This document shows, piece after piece, positions 29,840-38,422 of a stretch of 48,993 bases of DNA. The stretch lies in assembly GCF_030693405.1 (NCBI RefSeq), contig NZ_JAUYAW010000036.1:1-48993 (forward strand), written 5' to 3'. Positions within the stretch are counted from its first letter, which is position 1. Every line of letters starts with the position of its first letter. The translations under genes and the position numbers were made by a program. The notes below the pieces were generated by a model. The model ran no database searches. It was given only the letters and a program-made list of their open reading frames with translations, and had not been told where the DNA came from. Source of the DNA: Phenylobacterium sp. (GTDB taxonomy: Bacteria > Pseudomonadota > Alphaproteobacteria > Caulobacterales > Caulobacteraceae).

Positions 29840-30971
29840 GGTGGGCGTTCAGTCCTCTGCGCGGCGTTGGGATAACGGGGTCAGCGTAGCCGATGCGATA
29901 CAGCATTTGCAGCCTCTCTCCCCGCCCGATCAGGGCATGGACTTCCTCGTATAGCTCCGAGATTTCGGGATACTCCTGAAGCGTCTGGCTCCACGTGTGG
30001 ATTCCGAGGCCAAGCTCGGTCGCCTTGAGGTTCAGCCGTACGTAGGCGCGACCGGCATGGAGCTGCTCAGTGCGGTCGTTGTCGCCGTTGGCCAGCCAAC
30101 CGAACGCCCGGGCGGACATGGCCATCTCGCGATACATGTCGAGCCCCTGCTGGAATGCCGTTGAGGCCGGGTCACCCAGGGTGTCGCGGTTGACCACGCC
30201 CGCAAGCCGTCCCGCCCCGATGAGCGGTCCTTCCAGTTCGATCCCGTCTGGATTGGCGGTCACTTCGCGCGCGCCGATCCGCATCAGCTCCACCGATTCC
30301 TGCATCGGATCGGGTGTCGACATCTCGGTCATGTGGCCGCGCCACGTCAGGTCTCGAAGCCGAGCGGCAAGGTCGGTGTCTCCGACGCACTCGGACGTGT
30401 TTCCATAGGCGCCGCCAGCCTCCGCCAGCTCGACCAGAAGGGCCTGGGGCACGTTGCGGGGATGGTAGACCGTCTTGTTGGATCTGCGTTCCAGGATCTG
30501 GGCGAACAGAGGGTCTGGCTGCGCCTTGTCGGCCACGAATTCCACCCTGGCCACCGGGCGGTGATCCAGGGTGCTCATGTTCTCCCCATCGGGGAAGGGG
30601 GTGATGATCGCCGCGTAGCCATCCTGCGCCGCGGCGATCACCAGCAGCTCAAGGAAGGCGCCGCAGCCGATTGTGATCTGCCGGTCCAAGGGGTCGGTGG
30701 CGGGCAGGCGTCGCCCCAGGTCGCAGAACAGGGTCAGGGCCTGATCACCGTCCAGTCTGACCAGCCAGGGCTGCCGGTTATGGGGGTTGGGAGCCAGCAG
30801 GGCGTAGGAAAGGGCGCGGCGGCGGAACTCCTCATGCTGGCCGGCCTCTCGCCAGGGCGCGCGGGCTGCCCGGGAGGGCTGGTTCATGACGAGAAAGCCG
30901 CCTGTGGTGGTGGCCGCGACGACAACGCCGCCGCCGATCAGTTTCAGCACCTTCCGACGCGATGGCATCAC
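29832..30971 (-). CDS. Tat-exported nitroreductase-like protein (Acg family)
   Basis: 379-aa protein. The N-terminus SRRKVLKLIGGGVVVAATTTGGFLV is a twin-arginine (Tat) signal or anchor, implying export of a folded, cofactor-containing protein. The rest resembles the nitroreductase-like Acg family (FMN-binding or flavin-sequestering), with LAPNPHNRQPWLVRL near residue 60 and a C-terminal segment GLGIHTWSQTLQEYPE followed by QMLYRIGYADP. Activity and substrate are unknown. It is the first gene of a two-gene operon with marR. Two in-frame ATGs (30971 and 30968) are equivalent starts. Confidence 0.87.
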   Translation of the reverse strand: MMPSRRKVLKLIGGGVVVAATTTGGFLVMNQPSRAARAPWREAGQHEEFRRRALSYALLAPNPHNRQPWLVRLDGDQALTLFCDLGRRLPATDPLDRQITIGCGAFLELLVIAAAQDGYAAIITPFPDGENMSTLDHRPVARVEFVADKAQPDPLFAQILERRSNKTVYHPRNVPQALLVELAEAGGAYGNTSECVGDTDLAARLRDLTWRGHMTEMSTPDPMQESVELMRIGAREVTANPDGIELEGPLIGAGRLAGVVNRDTLGDPASTAFQQGLDMYREMAMSARAFGWLANGDNDRTEQLHAGRAYVRLNLKATELGLGIHTWSQTLQEYPEISELYEEVHALIGRGERLQMLYRIGYADPVIPTPRRGLNAHLA

Positions 30972-30982
30972 TGGCCTCCATA

Positions 30983-31017
30983 TAGTATGACATCAAACTA
31001 ATAAAGCTTGATACCAA
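30983..31017. promoter_or_regulatory. Two MarR-type operator-like dyads
   Basis: TAGTATGACATCAAACTA at 30983-31000 (7 of 9 symmetric positions) and TTGATACCAA at 31008-31017 (4 of 5). Their centres are 21 bp apart, two helical turns, and they lie 12-46 bases before the nitroreductase-like ATG, over the expected promoter. The region is AT-rich against the surrounding GC. Confidence 0.5.
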
Positions 31018-31131
31018 ACCATAGTCAAGGGGCGAGCCTCAGGCCGAACCAGACGTCGATGGGCTGGCGCGAACTGGGCGATGGGAATTCTGGGAGGAGG
31101 GGGCCGCGCCAGATCTTCTCAAGGAAGACCA

Positions 31132-31208
<77 letters not shown>

Positions 31209-31263
31209 ATATGGCGCTCGCGTCGCCGCGAGGGGCGTCTGATAGGTCCCGACCGGAATCGTG

Positions 31264-32817
31264 TCAACTGGGCACGAGCGATGATGTGGCCTGAGGCGGC
31301 GAATAATGCACATCAGCCTGTGGACCGAGGGGGAGTTCGAGCGCCGACCACAGGCCGACCAGGATCAGGCCTGCGCTCATCATGGCCGCAGAATAGGGCA
31401 GCATGGCGCTGATCAGGCCGCCGACCCCGAAGCCGGGTCGCCATCTCTGGCAGAAGCCGAGCACCAGCGCGAAATAGGGCATGAGCGGCGAGGCCATGTT
31501 CACGCTGGAATCCCCCATGCGATAGGCCGCCGTGGTCATCTCGGGGCTGACGCCGAGCAGCATCAGCATCGGCACCAGGACCGGCGCCAGGGCCGCCCAT
31601 TTGGCCGACGCCGATCCGATCAGCATGTCGAGGCCTGCGGTCAGGACGACGATGGCCATCAGCAGCACGGGGATCGGCAGGCCTGAGGCTCGCACCGCCT
31701 CCGCGCCGTTGATCGCAATAATGACCCCCAGGTTCGACCAGGTGAACATGGCGATGAAGTGGGCGGCGGCGAAGGCCAGCACGATGTAGGGGGCCATGGC
31801 GGCCATCGACTCTGAGGCCAGGCGCACCACGTCCCGATCCGTGCGGATCTGGCCCGTCAGCCTGCCATAGGTCAGGCCGCCAGCCAGAAAGAGGACGAAG
31901 AAGCCCGCCACCAGGGAGCGGAAGAAGGGGGTCCAGCGGCCGGGACCCTCCAGACTGTCATCGACCAGGGGCGCGCCGGGCATGAGCGCTAGGGCGGCCC
32001 AAACGACCATGACGCTCAGAACAGCCACGCCCGACCACCGCAGGGCTCGGCGTTCCGCAGTGGACAAAGGCGCGTCCTGCGGCGGCAGGTCGGTCGGCGG
32101 GGTCCAGGGCCCCAGGCGGGGCTCCACCACATTGGCCGTGACCCACCAGGCCACGGGGATGAACACCAGGGCGCCTGCGGCGGTGAAGTACCAGTTGCCC
32201 ACCAGATTGGCGGTCCAGGTCGGGTCGATCAGGCGTGCGGCAGGCTCTGACAGGCCGAGAATCAGGGCGTCGAACTGGCCGGGCAGGGGATTGCCGGCGA
32301 AACTGCCCACCACGCCGGCGAAGGCCGCGGCGATTCCCGCCACGGGGTGGCGCCCCACCGCAGCGAACGCCGCGCCAGCGAGGGGCAACAGGATGACGAA
32401 GCCCGTATCGGCGGCATGGTTGGCGATGAGTCCGAGGAAGATGACCACCGGGGTCACCAGCCGGTGCGGCGTGCGACTCATCATGGCGCGAATCGCCGCC
32501 GACAGCAGCCCGACCCGTTCGGCTATGCCTGCGCCCAGCATGATCAGCAGGACATAGCCCAGCGGGGCGAAGCCGGTCAGGGTCTTGGGCATCTCGACCA
32601 GAAGGGTGCGGACATTGTCTGGGGCCAGCAGGCTCTGCGCCCGAAGCAACTGCCCATCCACAGGGTTTATGGCGCTGACGCCCGCCCAGGCGCAGATGAC
32701 GCTGGCAAGGACCAGGGCGCCGATGATCCAGGCGAAGATGAAAACCGGGTCCGGCAGGCGGTCGCCCAGGCGCTCAATGGCGTCGAGCGCCCGGTGAAGT
32801 ATGGGTTTTGCGGTCAA
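31264..32817 (-). CDS. AbgT-family transporter
   Basis: 517-aa inner-membrane protein with about 11-13 hydrophobic segments, of the AbgT family (p-aminobenzoyl-glutamate import in E. coli; other members export sulfonamides). The start [17 protein letters not shown], the segment [17 protein letters not shown] and the half-helix region [14 protein letters not shown] are characteristic. No abgA/abgB peptidase genes are nearby, so folate-catabolite import is not supported by context. It diverges from nuoA across a 247-base region. Confidence 0.93.
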   Translation of the reverse strand: MTAKPILHRALDAIERLGDRLPDPVFIFAWIIGALVLASVICAWAGVSAINPVDGQLLRAQSLLAPDNVRTLLVEMPKTLTGFAPLGYVLLIMLGAGIAERVGLLSAAIRAMMSRTPHRLVTPVVIFLGLIANHAADTGFVILLPLAGAAFAAVGRHPVAGIAAAFAGVVGSFAGNPLPGQFDALILGLSEPAARLIDPTWTANLVGNWYFTAAGALVFIPVAWWVTANVVEPRLGPWTPPTDLPPQDAPLSTAERRALRWSGVAVLSVMVVWAALALMPGAPLVDDSLEGPGRWTPFFRSLVAGFFVLFLAGGLTYGRLTGQIRTDRDVVRLASESMAAMAPYIVLAFAAAHFIAMFTWSNLGVIIAINGAEAVRASGLPIPVLLMAIVVLTAGLDMLIGSASAKWAALAPVLVPMLMLLGVSPEMTTAAYRMGDSSVNMASPLMPYFALVLGFCQRWRPGFGVGGLISAMLPYSAAMMSAGLILVGLWSALELPLGPQADVHYSPPQATSSLVPS

Positions 32818-32884
32818 TTTCCCCTCCCCGCTGCGGGGTCAGCCTAGGGCGCAGGGCGTGGCGCGGAAACCGCCGTCGCAGCGC

Positions 32885-32901
32885 TTGCGAAGCATTCGCA
32901 A
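32885..32901. promoter_or_regulatory. Perfect dyad upstream of nuoA
   Basis: TTGCGAA-GCA-TTCGCAA, perfect 7-bp half sites, in the 247-base divergent region between the AbgT gene and nuoA, 164 bases before the nuoA ATG and 68 bases before the AbgT ATG. Looks like an operator; regulator unknown. Confidence 0.45.
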
Positions 32902-33010
32902 AATAATCCGGATAATGCCCGCCTGCTGGGCGCGCTGCTCACCTCGCGACGTCTGGCCGCAGCCGCTGCAGGCGCGACCATGGCGTATCTCTGTTGTCGG
33001 AATCCGCTGT

Positions 33011-33039
33011 TTGAACCCTGCGCATTGCTGGTCTAGAAG
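33011..33039 (+). promoter_or_regulatory. Candidate nuo operon promoter
   Basis: TTGAAC, 17-base spacer, TAGAAG; a start would fall ~20 bases before the nuoA ATG at 33065. Confidence 0.45.
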
Positions 33040-33064
33040 GGCCCGCGACTCCTTCGAGGACTCC

Positions 33065-33442
33065 ATGAACGCGTTCCTTCTGCAGTACCTGCCCATCGTG
33101 ATTTTCCTGGGGATCGCGGCGGTTCTGGGCCTGGCCTTCGTGCTGGCCGCCGCCGTGCTGGCGCCCAAGGCGCCGGACCCTGAAAAGCTCTCGACCTACG
33201 AGTGCGGCTTCAACGCCTTCGACGATGCGCGGATGAAGTTCGACGTCCGGTTCTATCTGGTCTCGATCCTCTTCATCATCTTCGACCTTGAGGTCGCGTT
33301 CCTGTTCCCCTGGGCCGTCAGCCTGATGAACCTGCCCACCGAAGCCATGCAGTTCGCCTTCTGGTCGATGATGACCTTCCTGGGCATTCTGACTGTCGGC
33401 TTCATCTATGAATGGAAGAAGGGGGCCCTCGAATGGGAGTGA
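33065..33442 (+). CDS. nuoA: NADH-quinone oxidoreductase subunit A
   Basis: 125-aa membrane subunit with three transmembrane helices, near the quinone site of complex I. The loop after the first helix has the conserved [34 protein letters not shown] segment, here recognised from its ECG and FDVRFY parts. GAGGA before the ATG at 33065 fixes the start; the frame is open much further upstream but has no family similarity there. It overlaps nuoB by ten bases. First gene of the 14-subunit operon. Confidence 0.97.
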   Translation: MNAFLLQYLPIVIFLGIAAVLGLAFVLAAAVLAPKAPDPEKLSTYECGFNAFDDARMKFDVRFYLVSILFIIFDLEVAFLFPWAVSLMNLPTEAMQFAFWSMMTFLGILTVGFIYEWKKGALEWE

Positions 33443-33993
33443 TCGTTCCGGCCAATTCGGCCGCCCGGGCGACCGTCGAGGGCTATGACCCTAAGGTTCA
33501 CGATCCCTTCTTCGATGGGGTCAATGACCAACTCGCCGACAAGGGTTTCATCACTGCGGCCGCCGACGACCTGATCACCTGGGCGCGCACCGGCTCGCTG
33601 ATGTGGATGACCTTCGGCCTGGCCTGCTGCGCCGTCGAGATGATGCAGGCGTCGATGCCGCGCTACGACCTGGAGCGCTACGGCTTCGCCCCGCGGGCCA
33701 GCCCGCGGCAGTCCGACGTGATGATCGTCGCCGGCACCCTGTGCAACAAGATGGCTCCGGCCCTGCGCAAGGTCTACGACCAGATGCCGGACCCCCGCTA
33801 CGTCATCTCCATGGGCTCCTGCGCCAATGGCGGCGGCTACTACTATTTCAGCTATTCGGTGGTCCGCGGCTGTGACCGCATCGTGCCGGTGGACATCTAT
33901 GTTCCGGGCTGCCCGCCGACGGCCGAGGCGCTGGTCTATGGGGTTCTGCAGCTCCAGAAAAAGATCCGCCGCACCGGGACGATCGAACGATGA
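33433..33993 (+). CDS. nuoB: NADH-quinone oxidoreductase subunit B
   Basis: 186-aa peripheral-arm subunit that holds cluster N2, the last Fe-S centre before quinone. The four ligand cysteines are present: tandem Cys65-Cys66 ([10 protein letters not shown]), Cys130 (MGSCANGGG) and Cys160 ([10 protein letters not shown]). The ATG at 33433 overlaps the end of nuoA by ten bases; it is preferred over the in-frame ATG at 33412. The stop overlaps the nuoC ATG by four bases. Confidence 0.97.
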   Translation: MGVIVPANSAARATVEGYDPKVHDPFFDGVNDQLADKGFITAAADDLITWARTGSLMWMTFGLACCAVEMMQASMPRYDLERYGFAPRASPRQSDVMIVAGTLCNKMAPALRKVYDQMPDPRYVISMGSCANGGGYYYFSYSVVRGCDRIVPVDIYVPGCPPTAEALVYGVLQLQKKIRRTGTIER

Positions 33994-34619
33994 GCTGGCC
34001 CGTCTCCGCCGCCGACCTGCAGGCGCTCGGCCAGGCCATGGTGGCCAACAGCGCCGGCGCCCTGACCGCCGCCCATGTGACCTATGACGAGCTGTCGCTT
34101 AGCGCGCCCCTGCCGCGCATCGTCGAGGCCCTGACTTTCCTGCGCGATCACCCCGACTACCGGTTTGAGGTGCTGATCGACCTGACGGCGGTGGATTATC
34201 CCGAGCGCGAGAAGCGCTTCGAGGTGGTCTATCACCTGTTGTCGATGAGCAAGAACCTGCGGGTGCGGATCAAGCTGGTGACCGACGAGGACACGCCTGT
34301 CCCCACCGCGACCCCGGCCTATCCTTGCGCCAACTGGTACGAGCGCGAGGCCTTCGACATGTACGGGGTCTTCTTCGAGGGCCATCCGGACCTGCGCCGC
34401 ATCCTCACCGACTATGGCTTCCACGGCCATCCGCTGCGCAAGGACTTCCCCATGAGCGGCTATGTGGAGCTGCGCTATGACGACGAGCTCAAGCGCGTGG
34501 TCTATGAGCCCATCAAGATGACCGAGTGGCGCAACTGGGACTTCCTCAGCCCGTGGGAAGGCGCCGAGCGCGGCTTCGCCGCCCTTCCGGGCGACGAAAA
34601 GGCGGAGCCCAAGGCATGA
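33990..34619 (+). CDS. nuoC: NADH-quinone oxidoreductase subunit C
   Basis: 209-aa hydrophilic subunit (30-kDa subunit family) of the connecting module, separate from nuoD as in Paracoccus and mitochondria rather than fused as in E. coli. The signature runs [30 protein letters not shown] and [13 protein letters not shown]. It overlaps nuoB by four bases and its TGA overlaps the nuoD ATG. No cofactor is bound by this subunit. Confidence 0.97.
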   Translation: MSWPVSAADLQALGQAMVANSAGALTAAHVTYDELSLSAPLPRIVEALTFLRDHPDYRFEVLIDLTAVDYPEREKRFEVVYHLLSMSKNLRVRIKLVTDEDTPVPTATPAYPCANWYEREAFDMYGVFFEGHPDLRRILTDYGFHGHPLRKDFPMSGYVELRYDDELKRVVYEPIKMTEWRNWDFLSPWEGAERGFAALPGDEKAEPKA

Positions 34620-35851
34620 CCGGCGAAGTCGTCCCCGCATCCGAGGCCCAGCTGGCCCACAGCCCCTCCGCCGAAACCGAAATCCGCAAGTTCACCATCA
34701 ACTTCGGTCCCCAGCATCCGGCCGCGCACGGGGTGCTGCGCCTGATCCTGGAGCTGGACGGCGAAGTCGTCGAGCGCGTGGACCCCCATGTGGGTCTGCT
34801 CCATCGCGGCACCGAGAAGCTGATGGAGTACCGGCCCTATCAGCAGACGATCCCCTATTTCGATCGCCTGGACTATGTGGCCCCGATGAACCAGGAGCAC
34901 GCCTATGTGCTCGCCATCGAGAAGCTGCTGGCCGTCGAGGTCCCTTACCGGGCCCAGCTGATCCGGGTCCTGTATTCGGAAATCGGTCGCATCCTGAACC
35001 ACCTGCTCAACGTCACCACCCAGGCCATGGACGTGGGGGCGCTCACCCCGCCGCTGTGGGGCTTCGAAGAGCGCGAAAAGCTCATGGTCTTCTATGAGCG
35101 GGCTTCGGGCGCCCGGCTGCACGCAAACTATTTCCGCGTCGGCGGCGTCCGCCAGGACCTGCCGCCGGCCCTGGTGGCCGATATTTCGGCCTGGTGCGAC
35201 GCCTTCCCCAAGGCGTTGAAGGACATCGACAGCCTGATCACCGGCAACCGCATCTTCAAGCAGCGCAATGTCGATATCGGCGTGGTCAGCAAGCAGGAGG
35301 CCCTCGACTGGGGCTTCTCCGGCGTGATGGTGCGCGGATCGGGCATCGCCTGGGACCTGCGCCGCAACAAGCCCTATGAGTGCTACAACGAGCTGGAGTT
35401 CGACATTCCGCTGGGCGTGAACGGCGACTGCTACGACCGCTATCTCTGCCGCATGGAAGAGATGCGTCAGTCGGTCCGCATCATGAAGCAGTGCTGCGAT
35501 CGCCTGGAAAAGACCCCCGGCCCGGTGCTGACCGAAGACAACAAGATCGGCGCCCCCCGTCGTGGCGAGATGAAGCGCTCGATGGAAGCGCTCATCCATC
35601 ACTTCAAGCTGTTCACGGAAGGCTACCGGACCCCGCCCGGCGAGGTCTATGCCTGCGTCGAGGCGCCCAAGGGCGAGTTCGGCGTCTTCCTGGTCTCCGA
35701 TGGCTCCAACAAGCCCTACAAGTGCAAGATCCGCGCGCCGGGCTATCCGCACCTGCAGGCCATGGACTGGATGAACCGCGGCCACATGCTGGCTGACGTC
35801 TCGGCCATCCTCGGCTCGCTGGACATCGTGTTCGGGGAGATCGACCGATGA
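34616..35851 (+). CDS. nuoD: NADH-quinone oxidoreductase subunit D
   Basis: 411-aa 49-kDa subunit that forms the quinone pocket with NuoB, related to NiFe-hydrogenase large subunits. Conserved parts are [36 protein letters not shown] and the C-terminal [12 protein letters not shown] use the ATG at 34616, which overlaps the nuoC stop as ATGA; the longer in-frame start at 34526 would lie inside nuoC. Its own stop overlaps the start of the NTF2-like gene. Confidence 0.98.
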   Translation: MTGEVVPASEAQLAHSPSAETEIRKFTINFGPQHPAAHGVLRLILELDGEVVERVDPHVGLLHRGTEKLMEYRPYQQTIPYFDRLDYVAPMNQEHAYVLAIEKLLAVEVPYRAQLIRVLYSEIGRILNHLLNVTTQAMDVGALTPPLWGFEEREKLMVFYERASGARLHANYFRVGGVRQDLPPALVADISAWCDAFPKALKDIDSLITGNRIFKQRNVDIGVVSKQEALDWGFSGVMVRGSGIAWDLRRNKPYECYNELEFDIPLGVNGDCYDRYLCRMEEMRQSVRIMKQCCDRLEKTPGPVLTEDNKIGAPRRGEMKRSMEALIHHFKLFTEGYRTPPGEVYACVEAPKGEFGVFLVSDGSNKPYKCKIRAPGYPHLQAMDWMNRGHMLADVSAILGSLDIVFGEIDR

Positions 35852-36198
35852 ACGCCGCAGCTGCGCCCCAGTCGGCCGACCTCGCCCAGGGTCAACTTGA
35901 CGCCTATAACGCCCAGGACGTGGACGCCCTTTGCGGCTTCTTCGCCGATGACCTGATCGTCGCCGATTTCAACGGCGCGGTGACGGTGGACGGACTTGAG
36001 GCCTTCCGGGCCAAGCACGTGGCCCTGTTCGCGGAGCATCCGCAGAACCGCGCCGAACTCGCCCATCGGGTGGTGATTGGCGACCGGGTGATCGATCACG
36101 AGCGGGTCTATCGCCAGCCCGGGCCGGTCAGCTTCGAAGTGGCCGCCATCTACACCATCGCCGGCGGCAAGATCGCCCGCATCGACTTCGTCAAGTGA
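35848..36198 (+). CDS. NTF2-like/SnoaL-type protein embedded in the nuo operon
   Basis: 116-aa protein with the look of an NTF2-like (SnoaL/ketosteroid-isomerase-like) alpha+beta barrel: N-terminal helix [20 protein letters not shown], then strands ending in [16 protein letters not shown], the typical C-terminus. Such domains bind small ligands or act as isomerases, but catalytic residues cannot be assigned. Its ATG overlaps the nuoD stop (ATGA) and its stop is seven bases before the nuoE GTG, so it is expressed with complex I. It is not a canonical subunit. A role in assembly, quinone-site protection or regulation is possible but unproven. Confidence 0.88.
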   Translation: MNAAAAPQSADLAQGQLDAYNAQDVDALCGFFADDLIVADFNGAVTVDGLEAFRAKHVALFAEHPQNRAELAHRVVIGDRVIDHERVYRQPGPVSFEVAAIYTIAGGKIARIDFVK

Positions 36199-36205
36199 GG
36201 GGCAT

Positions 36206-36889
36206 GTGAGCGTTCGTCGTCTTTCGCCCAACCAACCCGCTAGCTTCGCCTTCCAGCCCGAGACGCTGGAAAAGGCCAAGTGGTGGATCGCCAAGTTCCC
36301 GGCCGGCCGCCAGCAATCGGCGGTGATCCCGATCCTGTGGCTGATCCAGAAGCAGGACGGCTGGGTCAGTGAGCCTGCCATCCGAACCGTGGCCGAGATG
36401 CTCGGCATGGCCCGCATCCGGGTGCTGGAGGTCGCGACCTTCTACACCATGTTCATGCTCGAGCCGGTGGGCAGCGTCGCCCTGGTCCAGGTCTGTGGCA
36501 CCACGCCCTGCCAGCTGCGCGGCTCCGAGAGCCTGATGGCGGTGTGCAAGCGCAAGATCGGCGCAAAGGATCACCTGTCGGCGGACGGCAAGTTCACCTG
36601 GCAGGAAGTCGAATGCCTGGGCGCCTGCGCCAACGCCCCCATGGCCGCCATCAATGACTACTATTACGAAGACCTGACGCCGGAGAGCTTCGAGGCCCTG
36701 CTGGACGACTTTGCTGCCGGCAAGGCGCCGGCGCCGGGGTCTGCCGCCAAGCGCCAGGGATCGGCGCCCGAGGGCGGTCCGTTGACCCTGTCCGATCCGG
36801 CCCTCTATGACGGCTCGGCCGCCAAGCCGCTGAAGAAGATCCCCAATGCCGCGCCCAAGGCGAAGGCCAAGGCGGAGCCGACCGCGTGA
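36206..36889 (+). CDS. nuoE: NADH-quinone oxidoreductase subunit E
   Basis: 227-aa 24-kDa subunit carrying the [2Fe-2S] cluster N1a in a thioredoxin-like domain. Ligands are Cys97, Cys102 ([12 protein letters not shown]), Cys137 and Cys141 ([10 protein letters not shown]). Residues after ~170 form a Pro/Ala/Lys-rich extension, ending in a Lys-Ala tail, beyond the E. coli length. The start is the GTG at 36206; the ATG two bases earlier is out of frame and meets a stop. The stop overlaps the next GTG (GTGA). Confidence 0.96.
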   Translation: MSVRRLSPNQPASFAFQPETLEKAKWWIAKFPAGRQQSAVIPILWLIQKQDGWVSEPAIRTVAEMLGMARIRVLEVATFYTMFMLEPVGSVALVQVCGTTPCQLRGSESLMAVCKRKIGAKDHLSADGKFTWQEVECLGACANAPMAAINDYYYEDLTPESFEALLDDFAAGKAPAPGSAAKRQGSAPEGGPLTLSDPALYDGSAAKPLKKIPNAAPKAKAKAEPTA

Positions 36890-37095
36890 GCGCAGAGGCG
36901 GGCATCAAGGCGCGGTTCATGCGCATGGCGGTGATCAACGGCCTTTGCCTGGCGGCGGCCGTCGCGGCGGTGATCGGCGCGCTGGTTTCCGGACAGGACT
37001 GGCTATTCGCCATTTTCGGCGTCGCTCTGGCCGCAGGGTTTGCGGCGCAGATCTGGTTCATCGCCGCCTTCCGGCGCGCGAAAGAAGGAGTTTGA
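36886..37095 (+). CDS. Small two-helix membrane protein between nuoE and nuoF
   Basis: 69-aa protein with two predicted membrane helices (about residues 14-35 and 39-60), a basic N-terminus (IKARFMRM) and a basic C-terminus (FRRAKEG), which by the positive-inside rule places both ends in the cytoplasm. The GTG at 36886 overlaps the nuoE stop by four bases, and the nuoF start lies within a few bases of its stop, so it is translationally embedded in the operon. I know of no named family. It could be a supernumerary or assembly factor of complex I; that rests on location only. Confidence 0.8.
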   Translation: MSAEAGIKARFMRMAVINGLCLAAAVAAVIGALVSGQDWLFAIFGVALAAGFAAQIWFIAAFRRAKEGV

Positions 37096-37100
37096 GGGGC

Positions 37101-38417
37101 GTGGTCGGGATTCTCGAAGACAAGGACCGCATTTTCACGAACCTCTATGGCCTGCACGACTTCGGGCTCGAGGGCGCGAAGCGGCGCGGGGCCTGGAATG
37201 GCGTGCGGGAAATCCTGTCGCAGACTCCCGAGTGGATCTGCGATCAGGTCAAGAATTCCGGCCTGCGCGGGCGCGGCGGGGCGGGCTTCGGCACCGGCCT
37301 GAAGTGGACCTTCATGCCCAAGCAGGAAAGCGAGCGGCCGCATTACCTCGTGGTCAATGCCGATGAGTCCGAGCCGGGCACCTGCAAGGACCGAGAGATC
37401 CTGCGCAATGATCCGCACCTGCTGATCGAAGGCTGCCTGATTGCCAGCTACGCGATCCGGGCGCACGCCTGCTACATCTATATCCGCGGCGAGTACGTCT
37501 TCGAGCGCGAGCGCCTGGAGGCCGCCATCCGCCAAGCCTATGAGGCCAGGCTGATCGGCAAGGACAATGTACATGGCTGGGACTTCGACCTCTATGTGAC
37601 CCACGGGGGCGGCGCCTATATCTGTGGCGACGAGACCGCCCTGATGGAAAGCCTGGAAGGCAAGAAGGGGCAGCCGCGGCTGAAGCCGCCGTTCCCGGCC
37701 GGCGCCGGCATCTATGGCTGCCCGACCACCATCAACAATGTCGAGACGATCGCCACGGTGGGCTCGATCCTGCGCCGCGGCGCCGAGTGGTTTGCGGGCT
37801 TTGGCCGCCCCAACAACACGGGCACCAAACTGATGGCCATTTCCGGCCATGTGAACCGCCCCTGCGTGGTCGAAGAGACCATGTCGATCCCGCTCCGCCA
37901 GCTGCTCGAAGAGCATTGCGGTGGCATCCGCGGCGGCTGGGGCAATCTGAAGGCGGTCATCCCGGGCGGCTCGTCGGTGCCGATGATCACCGCCGAAATG
38001 GCCGAGACCGCGCTGATGGACTTCGATTCCCTGCGCGAGATGCGCTCCGGGCTCGGAACCGCGGCGGTCATCGTCATGGACAAGGACGCCGACATCGTGA
38101 AGTCGATCGCCCGGCTGTCCTACTTCTACAAGCATGAGAGCTGCGGCCAGTGCACGCCGTGCCGTGAAGGCACCGGCTGGATGTGGCGGGTCATGGAGCG
38201 GATGGTCACCGGCGAGGCCGAGATGACCGAGATCGACATGCTGCTCGATGTGGCCTCGCAGGTCGAAGGCCACACCATCTGCGGTCTGGGCGACGCCGCC
38301 GCCTGGCCGATCCAGGGTCTCTTCCGTCACTTCCGCCACGAAGTGGAGGATCGCATCACCCAGTACCGCGCCGGACGTCCGCACGTTCAGGGCGCCACGC
38401 TCGTGGCTGCGGAGTAA
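37101..38417 (+). CDS. nuoF: NADH-quinone oxidoreductase subunit F
   Basis: 438-aa 51-kDa subunit that oxidises NADH. FMN-binding [13 protein letters not shown] and NADH-binding [14 protein letters not shown] are present, and cluster N3 is held by Cys348, Cys351, Cys354 ([11 protein letters not shown]) and Cys394 (HTICGLGD). Two starts are possible: GTG 37101, with AAGGAG ~10 bases upstream, or TTG 37092, which overlaps the previous stop as TTGA but sits too close to that ribosome site. I chose the GTG. Confidence 0.96.
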   Translation: MVGILEDKDRIFTNLYGLHDFGLEGAKRRGAWNGVREILSQTPEWICDQVKNSGLRGRGGAGFGTGLKWTFMPKQESERPHYLVVNADESEPGTCKDREILRNDPHLLIEGCLIASYAIRAHACYIYIRGEYVFERERLEAAIRQAYEARLIGKDNVHGWDFDLYVTHGGGAYICGDETALMESLEGKKGQPRLKPPFPAGAGIYGCPTTINNVETIATVGSILRRGAEWFAGFGRPNNTGTKLMAISGHVNRPCVVEETMSIPLRQLLEEHCGGIRGGWGNLKAVIPGGSSVPMITAEMAETALMDFDSLREMRSGLGTAAVIVMDKDADIVKSIARLSYFYKHESCGQCTPCREGTGWMWRVMERMVTGEAEMTEIDMLLDVASQVEGHTICGLGDAAAWPIQGLFRHFRHEVEDRITQYRAGRPHVQGATLVAAE

Positions 38418-38422
38418 AAGAC

